Below, piece by piece: positions 21,473 through 27,837 of a stretch of DNA of 27,837 nucleotides. This stretch comes from a virus. Made by a program: the position numbers and the translations under genes. Within the stretch, counting starts at the first letter, position 1. Every line of letters begins with the position of its first letter. Location of the stretch: the IMG/VR virus record IMGVR_UViG_3300025120_000413, positions 1-27,837 of that record; one strand, given 5' to 3'. The notes below the pieces were generated by a model. That model did not search any database. It saw nothing but the letters and a program-made list of their open reading frames with translations, and was not told the DNA's origin.

Positions 21473-23439
21473 AGAGGATACTCAAAGATCTTACGTCAGA
21501 GCTCGGCGATCTGGTCAAGGTGCTAGGAAGCACAAACAAGAAGGTCATCGAAAATACCAAAACTCTCAAACAAGAAAAAGAAAGTCGTAAAAGAACAATA
21601 AAATCCATGGCGGATTTTATCAAAAAAAAGAAAGAGACTGGTTCTTTTGTCGAAGCGTTTGGTATAGAAGTCAAAGAGGCCACCGCAGAGTTGGGTGATT
21701 TCGAGCGTAAACTCGAGGGCATGCCAACACCATTGGGACTGGTTAAGAAGGCATTCAATGTTGTAAAAGATGCCGCCATGCAGTTGGGTGGTGCAATTAT
21801 AAAGACTGCACTGAACTTCGCAAGAGCAGACAGCAATATAAAGTCCTTAGAAGATGCCGTAAATGCAGGCATGGATGGAATAGATTTTTTAGGTCCGGCG
21901 GCACAAAAGGTCGCCAAAGAACTTGATGTGAACATAGAAATGTTAAGAGGATTGGCCCAATCAGGGGCAACCTTTGGAACTTCTTTATCTGACTTCAAAA
22001 ACGCGGCCACCAAGGCAAACATGCCTTTGCTACAGTTCCAAGAATTAATACAGGACAACACACAGGTGTTGGCCAAGATGTTTGGTTCGGTGAACCAAGG
22101 TGCGGTGCAGTTCGTTGAGTTGGGACGTGGACTGAGGGATTTCGTCAAGAAAGATTTGACAGGATTTGGTATCTCAATGGAAGAAGCCAATGAGTTCCTA
22201 GGCACTTTCACGGAACTACAGAGGGCACAAGGTCGTTCACAGGGCATGACAGCACAACAACTGTTGGCAGGCACACAGGGGTACATAAAGAATTTAACTC
22301 AACTGAGTAGGCTAACAGGCCAGAGTGTCAGAGAACTTGATGCACAGAACAGACAGAAATCAATGGACGGTGTGCTACAGGCCAAACTGGCACAGATGTC
22401 GACAGAGGACGCCATCAAATTTCAGAAGGTGCTTGACCTGTTCCCAGCAGGGGCACAACTGGCAGTGCAGGAACTGGGACTACTGGGTGCACCGGTGTCA
22501 GAGGCAGGCAAGGCCCTAGCAGTGCTGGGTGGTGGTGCAGTCAAAGACATCATAGACAGCGCCATGAACACCACAGGAACACTTTCTGAAGAAGCCACAG
22601 TGGCTCTTTCAAACAGGATCAAAACATTAGGCACCGACATACAGAATAGTGGTCTCGCAGACTCATTCGCAACAGCGGCATTGGCGGGCGGAGACAGTTT
22701 CTTCAGGGAAGGTAACAACCTGATCACTGCCATGGCAGGATCCGCCGCGGACATAAAGAAATTCACCAAGACCACTGCTGACGCACAGGCGGAATCGCCA
22801 ACCAAAGCATTAATGAATGTGAAGAACGCATTAGATGAGAACACTGTGCAGTTGCAAAAAGCCACCACAGCGATCATGGAAAAGTTGGTTCTTGATCCGG
22901 AAAGCGTGGGAGCCAGGGGAGTACAAGGCTTCGTCAATGACGGCGGGAAGTTGGCGGGGGAGGCCGTAGATAAATTGCTGGAGTACTTCGGTCTTAAAGA
23001 ACCAAGCAAGGATAAAGAAAAGAAAAAAACAACCTCAGCCAAGGAGTTGGACAGCATGATCATGAATGAAGATGGACTGGTCCCAGGCCTGGATGAATTC
23101 AACCAAGGAACAAACGGATTCAGGAACTTTGGATCTGGCACGCTGGCCAAGTTACACGGTGTGGAAGCGGTGGTTCCCAAGAACGACGTTGGGCAACTGG
23201 CTAATCTTCTAGCAGAGGTTGGGGCAACCACAACGAACACCACTGCGGGTGACACAGTGACCAACAATACCACACAAATGGACATGACGACCTTGAATGC
23301 AAACACTGAAAAACTCATAGCCGCCACCGAAATGAACTCAAACCACTTAAATACGCTAGTAACGATAGGTGCTATGACAGAAAGAAATACCAAAGAGACT
23401 AAAAATAATCTTGCAAACATGGACAAAAGCATAGTATAA
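21457..23439 (+). CDS. Tail tape measure protein (gp29-like)
   Basis: 660 residues (T4 gp29: 590). The N-terminus is a charged coiled coil (RELERILKDLTSELGDLVKVLGSTNKKVIENTK split over heptads). The middle alternates Ala/Gly-rich hydrophobic helices (PLGLVKKAFNVVKDAAMQLGGAIIKTALNFA), and residues 548-573 show the tape-measure signature GTNGFRNFGSGTLAKLHGVEAVV. A Thr/Asn-rich coil closes the protein. Using the usual 1.5 angstrom per residue of helix, it would specify a tail of roughly 100 nm. It is driven by the late promoter at 21386-21393 and is followed by the portal gene after 6 nt. Calling it gp29 rests on function, not on clear T4 sequence likeness. Confidence 0.8.
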   Translation: MDRELERILKDLTSELGDLVKVLGSTNKKVIENTKTLKQEKESRKRTIKSMADFIKKKKETGSFVEAFGIEVKEATAELGDFERKLEGMPTPLGLVKKAFNVVKDAAMQLGGAIIKTALNFARADSNIKSLEDAVNAGMDGIDFLGPAAQKVAKELDVNIEMLRGLAQSGATFGTSLSDFKNAATKANMPLLQFQELIQDNTQVLAKMFGSVNQGAVQFVELGRGLRDFVKKDLTGFGISMEEANEFLGTFTELQRAQGRSQGMTAQQLLAGTQGYIKNLTQLSRLTGQSVRELDAQNRQKSMDGVLQAKLAQMSTEDAIKFQKVLDLFPAGAQLAVQELGLLGAPVSEAGKALAVLGGGAVKDIIDSAMNTTGTLSEEATVALSNRIKTLGTDIQNSGLADSFATAALAGGDSFFREGNNLITAMAGSAADIKKFTKTTADAQAESPTKALMNVKNALDENTVQLQKATTAIMEKLVLDPESVGARGVQGFVNDGGKLAGEAVDKLLEYFGLKEPSKDKEKKKTTSAKELDSMIMNEDGLVPGLDEFNQGTNGFRNFGSGTLAKLHGVEAVVPKNDVGQLANLLAEVGATTTNTTAGDTVTNNTTQMDMTTLNANTEKLIAATEMNSNHLNTLVTIGAMTERNTKETKNNLANMDKSIV

Positions 23440-23445
23440 TAAAGT

Positions 23446-25176
23446 ATGGCTTGGAAAAAATATTTTAAAGACGCTAACCTTTCTCCTATATCAGGTGAGA
23501 AGGTACCCAACTTCGCCAAGAGGAACTACAGTTCTTACTTGCCGGACGTTTACACAGGACACCCCAACAGGATACAGAGATACTTCCAGTATGATCAAAT
23601 GGATTCAGACTCGGAGATAAACGCGGCTCTGGACATCCTGGCAGAATTTTCAACACAGAAGAACACAGAGAACGAAACTCCATTTGATCTTGTGTTCAAG
23701 GACGAGACAACGGAACACGAAGTGAAACTTCTCAAGAAAGCACTTCAACAATGGACCAAGTCAAACAAGTTCAACAAGAGAATTTTTAGAATATTCAGGA
23801 ACGCACTGAAGTACGGAGACTGTTTCTTCGTAAGAGATCCTGAAACACAGAAATGGCTATACATAGACAACGCAAAAGTTGACAGGATCGTTGTAAACGA
23901 ATCAGAGGGTAAGAAACCTGAACAGTACGTGATCAGAGATATCAATCCCAACCTACAGAGATTATCAGCAACACAGATCACACCCAACCAAACATACGGT
24001 GGCGGTGGAACTACCGGAGGTGGTACAGCGGCATATGGTTCAAGTTATGCCAACGCAGGTGCTACAAACAACATGTCAGGCTTCGCAGGCGGAAACGCAG
24101 GTGGAAGATTCTACAAGACAATGAATGCGTACAACATAAATGCAGAACATGTGATACACATGAGTATGTCGGACGGATTAGACAACCTATTCCCATTTGG
24201 ACAGTCGGTACTAGAACAAGTTTTCAAAGTTTACAAACAAAAAGAATTATTGGAAGACGCAATCATCATTTACAGGGTACAGAGAGCACCTGAGAGAAGG
24301 GTTTTTTACATCGACGTAGGTAACATGCCAACACACTTGGCTATGCAGTTCGTTGAGAGAGTCAAGAACGAGATCAACCAGAGAAGAATTCCAAGTGCAT
24401 CAGGTGGAGCAAACTTCATTGATGCAACCTACAACCCAATGTCAATAAACGAAGATTACTTCTTCCCACAGACAGCAGAAGGTAGAGGTTCTAAAGTGGA
24501 CACACTGCCAGGTGGTACCAACCTAGGTGAGATTGATGATTTAAGATTCTTCACCAACAAACTGTTCCGAGGACTAAGAATTCCAAGTTCTTACTTGCCA
24601 ACAGGTGCAGAAGATGGCGGACAACAGTACAATGACGGCAGGGTAGGTACAGCATACATACAGGAATTGAGATTCAACAAGTATTGTGGAAGATTACAAT
24701 CAATGTTGGCAGAAACTTTTGACAGTGAATTCAAATTATGGATCAAATCAAAAGGTTACAACATAGACAATGGAATGTTTGAAATAAAACTTAATCCACC
24801 ACAGAACTTTGCACAGTACAGACAGACAGAAATGGACCAAAGCAGGGTGGGAACATTCACACAGGTGGCAGAACTGCCTTACATGAGTAAGAGATTTGCA
24901 TTGAAGAGATATCTTGGACTTTCTGAAGAAGAAATGGCAAGGAATGCTGAACTATGGGCGGAGGAAAACAACGTGCCGCAGAAAAAACAAACTAAATCAA
25001 ATGAATTAAGAAGCGGCGGTGTTACACAGTCTGGAATATCAAGTGATCTAGACCAGTTCGAGGAGCCGACTGCAGATCCAGAAGCACCGGAACCAGGATC
25101 ACCACAGCCAGGACAACCTGGACAGACCCCGGGTGGACAAACACCAGGTGGCACAGGCGGCGGTGGACAGGTATAA
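23446..25176 (+). CDS. 20: Portal vertex protein gp20
   Basis: 576 residues (T4: 524). The family core is plain: NYSSYLPDVYTGHPNRIQRY, QMDSDSEINAALDILAEFS, RIFRNALKYGDCFFVRD, then FGQSVLEQVFKVYKQKELLEDAIIIYRVQRAPERRVFYIDVGNMP, and GGTNLGEIDDLRFFTNKLFRGLRIPSSYLP. It forms the dodecameric DNA gate of the capsid. Two departures: a Gly-rich insert at about residues 183-222 (TYGGGGTTGGGTAAYGSS and on), and a Pro/Gln/Gly tail after residue 545. Both are likely surface loops. It lies directly behind the tape measure gene; sheath (gp18) and tube (gp19), which precede gp20 in T4, are not here. Confidence 0.97.
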   Translation: MAWKKYFKDANLSPISGEKVPNFAKRNYSSYLPDVYTGHPNRIQRYFQYDQMDSDSEINAALDILAEFSTQKNTENETPFDLVFKDETTEHEVKLLKKALQQWTKSNKFNKRIFRIFRNALKYGDCFFVRDPETQKWLYIDNAKVDRIVVNESEGKKPEQYVIRDINPNLQRLSATQITPNQTYGGGGTTGGGTAAYGSSYANAGATNNMSGFAGGNAGGRFYKTMNAYNINAEHVIHMSMSDGLDNLFPFGQSVLEQVFKVYKQKELLEDAIIIYRVQRAPERRVFYIDVGNMPTHLAMQFVERVKNEINQRRIPSASGGANFIDATYNPMSINEDYFFPQTAEGRGSKVDTLPGGTNLGEIDDLRFFTNKLFRGLRIPSSYLPTGAEDGGQQYNDGRVGTAYIQELRFNKYCGRLQSMLAETFDSEFKLWIKSKGYNIDNGMFEIKLNPPQNFAQYRQTEMDQSRVGTFTQVAELPYMSKRFALKRYLGLSEEEMARNAELWAEENNVPQKKQTKSNELRSGGVTQSGISSDLDQFEEPTADPEAPEPGSPQPGQPGQTPGGQTPGGTGGGGQV

Positions 25177-25191
25177 GGATTAAATACGATT

Positions 25192-25434
25192 ATGAAACTG
25201 AATGAATTCTTCACATATGGCGCAGATGGCTTTGAACAGGACAAGACATACGAGCCTGAGAACGATATTTCAATTTTAGACGCAGAAGACACAAGGAAAA
25301 CAAGATTAACACTCAAACAAATCAACTCTATGAGGTTAGCATCAGAGGCACACGATGCTCAACAAAAGGAAGAAGCAGTATTTGTCCAAAAGATGTACGG
25401 ACAACCTGCACAAGACGATAACTTAGAGTTATAA
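25192..25434 (+). CDS. Small prohead core-type protein, gp67-like by position
   Basis: 80 residues, the same length as T4 gp67, and in the same place straight after gp20. The sequence is acidic and helical: MKLNEFFTYGADGFEQDKTYEPENDISILDAEDTRKTRLTLKQINSMRLAS split around a charged middle, ending in DDNLEL. T4 gp67 is an internal core protein cut by the gp21 protease. The likeness is in size, charge and place, not in motif, so the name is not assigned. AAGGA lies about 13 nt before the ATG, and its stop overlaps the next start (TAATG). Confidence 0.6.
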   Translation: MKLNEFFTYGADGFEQDKTYEPENDISILDAEDTRKTRLTLKQINSMRLASEAHDAQQKEEAVFVQKMYGQPAQDDNLEL

Positions 25435-26060
25435 TGTCATCAATAGCGTTCGTACTAGGCAACGGTGAATCACGTAAGGGCATCGAAATCAATGACCTTA
25501 AGGAAAAAGGCACCGTGTATGCCTGTAATGCCGTATACAGGACACATCAACCGGATTGGTTGATAGCGGTCGACCCAAAGATGATGAATGAGATTGCGGA
25601 AACAGATTATGTGGAACATAATAAAGTGTACTCCAATTTCAACACACAATACCAAAAGCACAAGAAATTGTTGGATCATGTGACTTGGTCCAAACCCAGC
25701 CTAGGATGGAGCAGTGGACCAACAGCACTAAAACTGGCCTGTGATCATGGATTCAAGGAAATCTACATACTAGGATTTGACTACCAAGGTCTCAAAGAGG
25801 ACAGCAAGAACAATGTATTCAGACTAAACAACATTTTTGGCGACACAAGAAACTACAAGAAAAGTAACGAGACTGCAACGTTCTATGGAAACTGGATGAA
25901 CCAAACAAAGAAGTGCCTTATGGACTACAAAGATGTGAACTTCCACCGTATTATACCCAACGGATGGTTCCGACCAAAAGATCTAGAATGGAAAGGCAAC
26001 ATAGATCATCCCACTATTAACCAATTTGTAGAGAAATTTCAGTTGCAGATTAAAATCTAG
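25434..26060 (+). CDS. DUF115/MptE-like protein of unknown function in the head operon
   Basis: 208 residues. IAFVLGNGESRKGIEI (residues 4-20) is a nucleotide-binding style Gly loop, followed by YACNAVYR, DWLIAVDPKMMNE, and SSGPTALKLACDHGFKEIYILGFDY (93-117). This order is seen in DUF115/6-hydroxymethylpterin pyrophosphokinase-like (MptE) proteins and in sialyltransferase-like sugar enzymes with a Rossmann fold. It sits between head core genes, sharing a start/stop overlap with the gp67-like gene, so it is expressed late with the capsid. Transfer of a sugar or phosphate group is a guess from the fold; the substrate is unknown. Confidence 0.65.
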   Translation: MSSIAFVLGNGESRKGIEINDLKEKGTVYACNAVYRTHQPDWLIAVDPKMMNEIAETDYVEHNKVYSNFNTQYQKHKKLLDHVTWSKPSLGWSSGPTALKLACDHGFKEIYILGFDYQGLKEDSKNNVFRLNNIFGDTRNYKKSNETATFYGNWMNQTKKCLMDYKDVNFHRIIPNGWFRPKDLEWKGNIDHPTINQFVEKFQLQIKI

Positions 26061-26126
26061 AAAAAATCCACCTTTTCGCACCAGTTACACCACCGTTTTT
26101 GCGCCTTTGCAGTAAATACAAACACT

Positions 26127-26134
26127 TATAAGTA
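26127..26134 (+). promoter_or_regulatory. Possible late promoter (TATAAGTA)
   Basis: TATAAGTA differs by one base from the T4 late consensus and lies 33 nt before the ATG of the acidic head gene, in the only gap over 100 nt of the head operon. Predicted start near 26140, leading into AAGGAGC before the ATG. The mismatch lowers confidence. Confidence 0.4.
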
Positions 26135-26167
26135 CAAATCGACACTAAACCAAGGAGCACGTGTAAA

Positions 26168-27109
26168 ATGTCAAACAATAAATTTGAATCGTTATTAGAG
26201 TTGCTAATAAACGAAGAAAACGATAAAGCAGAGGCTTTATTCCACGAAATCGTAGTAGAAAAATCAAGAGATATCTACGAGAATCTAGCAGACGAAGAAG
26301 TTACTGCTGAATCAAAAGACGAAGAAGTTAAAGAAACAGAAGCATCTAAAGAAGAAGCAGTTAAAGAAACTGAAGAATCTAAAGATGAAGAAGTTAAAGA
26401 AACTTCAGAAGAGTCTAAAGACGAACAAGTAGACGAAGTTGTTGAAATCGAAGACGAAGCAACAGAATCAGAAACTACTGAAGAAGAATCAATTGAAGAA
26501 GTAGGCGGAGACGCAACTGACGAATTGGTTAAAGACATCTCTAGCGAAGAAGAAGGCGAAATGGATGCAATGGACAAACCAGAGATGGACATGGACATGG
26601 ATGCAGAAAAAGACGCTGATGGCGACGCTGAAGGCGATGTTGAAGACAGAGTAGTTGACTTAGAAGACGCTTTAGATGAACTAAAAGCAGAATTCGAAGC
26701 AATGATGGGCAAAAAAGACGGTGAAGAAGATAAAGAAGAATCTTTAGCACCTGAAGTTGCACCAGAGTTGACTCCAGAAGTTGAAATGGAAGGCAAAATG
26801 GATAAGAAAAAAGAGGACATGAAAGAGTACAAAGTTCCTCAAAATGCAGACAAAGCCGACCATTCAGACAAGTCAGCAAAATCACCAGTTAACTCAAACA
26901 ACAAAGCAGTTAACAGTGCAAATGCAGGTAACATTGCAAAAGGCGGAGCAGACGACAACGGAAGACCGGCTCCAACTGCACAGAAGATGAGTGATTTCGA
27001 GAATAGTCCAGCAAAAGCAAAGTCTACTTCATTTAAGAAGCCAGGCAAAGCCGATACAGCGGACCATTCAGACAAATCTGCAAAATCACCAGTTGTTTCT
27101 AGAAAATAA
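26168..27109 (+). CDS. Highly acidic internal prohead/core protein
   Basis: 313 residues. A short helical start (LLELLINEENDKAEALFHEIVVEKSRDIYENL) resembles head-core proteins that lie near gp21 in T4-like phages. Residues 45-215 are extremely rich in Glu and Asp with heptad repeats such as EEVKETEESKDEEVKET, and one stretch is MDKPEMDMDMDAEKDADGD. The C-terminal quarter is basic and carries two copies of DHSDKSAKSPV. Acidic core proteins of this kind are scaffold, cut by gp21 during head maturation. AAGGAG lies ahead of the ATG. Codon use is A-rich (GAA, AAA, GCA), unlike the baseplate genes. Not gp22, whose start is seen at 27769. Confidence 0.7.
   Translation: MSNNKFESLLELLINEENDKAEALFHEIVVEKSRDIYENLADEEVTAESKDEEVKETEASKEEAVKETEESKDEEVKETSEESKDEQVDEVVEIEDEATESETTEEESIEEVGGDATDELVKDISSEEEGEMDAMDKPEMDMDMDAEKDADGDAEGDVEDRVVDLEDALDELKAEFEAMMGKKDGEEDKEESLAPEVAPELTPEVEMEGKMDKKKEDMKEYKVPQNADKADHSDKSAKSPVNSNNKAVNSANAGNIAKGGADDNGRPAPTAQKMSDFENSPAKAKSTSFKKPGKADTADHSDKSAKSPVVSRK
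26852..27094 (+). repeat. Two copies of the DHSDKSAKSPV peptide repeat
   Basis: Copies at 26852-26890 (with preceding KA) and 27059-27094, 11 residues identical, the second at the very C-terminus before SRK. The DNA copies differ only at synonymous sites (aag/aaa, tca/tct), so the peptide is under selection or the duplication is old. Confidence 0.85.
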
Positions 27110-27134
27110 TTGTTGATTTAACGGGAGTTATCGG

Positions 27135-27767
27135 ATGGCATCACTATACCTAAGAGAGAATCTAACATTTGATCAGGCCAGAGTGCAGATCTTACACGAG
27201 GGAAAAGACGGTAAGGATTTGTACATGAAGGGCATCTGCATTCAAGGTGGGATCAAGAACGCTAATCAGAGAGTTTACCCAGTGTCAGAAATCGCGAAAG
27301 CGACTAAAACACTGAACGATCAGATCAGCTCAGGATACTCTGTGTTAGGGGAAGTGGATCATCCAGATGATTTAAAAATTAATTTGGACCGTGTGTCCCA
27401 CATGATAACAGAAATGTGGATGGACGGACCAAATGGATATGGTAAAATGAAAATTTTACCAACACCAATGGGCAAACTTGTCGAAACTATGTTGCAATCA
27501 GGTGTGAAACTAGGCGTTTCAAGTAGAGGTTCTGGAAACATGAACGAATACGGAAGCGGTGAAGTTTCAGACTTTGAGATCATCACAGTCGATGTTGTAG
27601 CCCAACCTTCGGCACCGGGTGCTTATCCTACGCCAATTTACGAACACCTGATGAATACAAAGGGTGGTAATATGGCAAAGGGTTTGGCGGCTGAAGTTAG
27701 AAATGACCCTAAAGCACAAAAGTTCCTGAAAGAGGCACTAACAAACATAATAAAGGACCTGAAATAA
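27135..27767 (+). CDS. 21: Prohead core protein and maturation protease gp21
   Basis: 210 residues (T4: 212). Family marks: YMKGICIQGGIKNANQRVYP near residues 30-49, GEVDHPDD with catalytic His76, then MITEMWMDG, and KLGVSSRGSG with the catalytic Ser at 129/130, followed by DFEIITVDVVAQPSAPGA. This is the herpesvirus-like serine protease fold that cleaves scaffold and capsid precursors in T4-like phages. GGGAG lies 7 nt before the ATG. It precedes the scaffold gene gp22 with one base between them, as in T4. Confidence 0.95.
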   Translation: MASLYLRENLTFDQARVQILHEGKDGKDLYMKGICIQGGIKNANQRVYPVSEIAKATKTLNDQISSGYSVLGEVDHPDDLKINLDRVSHMITEMWMDGPNGYGKMKILPTPMGKLVETMLQSGVKLGVSSRGSGNMNEYGSGEVSDFEIITVDVVAQPSAPGAYPTPIYEHLMNTKGGNMAKGLAAEVRNDPKAQKFLKEALTNIIKDLK

Positions 27768-27768
27768 A

Positions 27769-27837
27769 ATGATAGACGCAATATCAAAATTAGTAGAGTC
27801 TGGAGCAATCTCGGAAGACGTTCAAAAAGGCATCCAA
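27769..27837 (+). CDS. 22: Prohead scaffold protein gp22, first 23 codons (truncated by the window edge)
   Basis: ATG at 27769, one base after the gp21 stop, opens MIDAISKLVESGAISEDVQK and runs to the window edge. A short helix of this type directly after gp21 is the usual start of gp22, the main scaffold of the prohead core. The assignment leans on synteny because only 23 residues are visible. Confidence 0.75.
   Translation, partial: MIDAISKLVESGAISEDVQKGIQ

Noticed and set aside
22422-23519. Minus-strand open frame of 365 codons opposite the tape measure, and another at 21447-22286.
   Set aside because: Hydrophobic Ser/Ala-rich translations are the usual shadow of an Ala/Thr-rich gene; the plus-strand tape-measure signature is decisive.
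26061-26167. Terminator or second gene in the 107-nt gap before the acidic head gene.
   Set aside because: No stable hairpin with a U-run and no ORF; only a one-mismatch late promoter and a ribosome site are visible.
26275-26832. Minus-strand Ser-rich frame opposite the acidic head gene.
   Set aside because: It is the complement of GAA/GAC-rich codons, which yields Ser and Phe runs mechanically.

Overview
The window is a stretch of a T4-superfamily myovirus genome (tailed phage with a contractile tail). The gene content (gp6, gp25, gp5, gp53, gp55, gp47, gp46, gp26, tape measure, gp20, gp21, start of gp22) and the style of the proteins resemble marine T4-like phages of the cyanophage/pelagiphage kind. 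These features point that way: a very large gp6, a cupredoxin-like repeat domain in a giant structural protein, a 2OG-Fe(II) oxygenase, a GIY-YIG nuclease of the cyanophage type, and short T4 late promoters of the form (T/C)ATAAATA. The host cannot be read from the sequence. All assignments rest on reading protein motifs and synteny by eye; no database search was run.

Layout. (1) 1-11256, minus strand: a tightly packed baseplate operon, reading right to left: a gp48/gp54-like tube initiator, gp53, a large hub protein (gp27-like), the gp5 spike, gp25, gp6 and the N-terminal part of a giant structural protein that runs off the left edge. Late promoters sit at 11301-11308 and 4939-4946. (2) 11400-15321, plus strand: the late sigma factor gp55, which recognises those promoters, then the recombination nuclease pair gp47/gp46 with a small overlapping ORF between them. 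(3) 15311-18213, mostly minus strand: an accessory block with a PLP-fold aminotransferase-like protein, a 2OG-Fe(II) oxygenase-like protein, an amidinotransferase and a GIY-YIG nuclease, interrupted by a plus-strand histone H1-like gene with its own terminator. (4) 18231-18704: a non-coding segment with a strong sigma-70-like promoter at one end and a terminator-like hairpin at the other, holding several hairpins with GUAA loops. It is the best candidate here for an undescribed structured RNA. (5) 18726-21376: a plus-strand conserved phage protein, then minus-strand small genes ending upstream in gp26, which carries a convincing -1 frameshift signal into the next ORF. (6) 21457-27837, plus strand: tape measure, portal gp20, a gp67-like core protein, a DUF115-like protein, an acidic internal-head protein, protease gp21 and the first codons of scaffold gp22.

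The logic is of a phage late region: gp55 directs host RNA polymerase to the TATAAATA promoters that drive the baseplate, gp26, and tape-measure/head transcription units. gp46/47 supply recombination-dependent replication. The accessory block probably changes host or virion chemistry, but its substrates are unknown. The two items most worth testing are the gp26 frameshift cassette (about 20480-20530) and the RNA candidate at 18266-18704.
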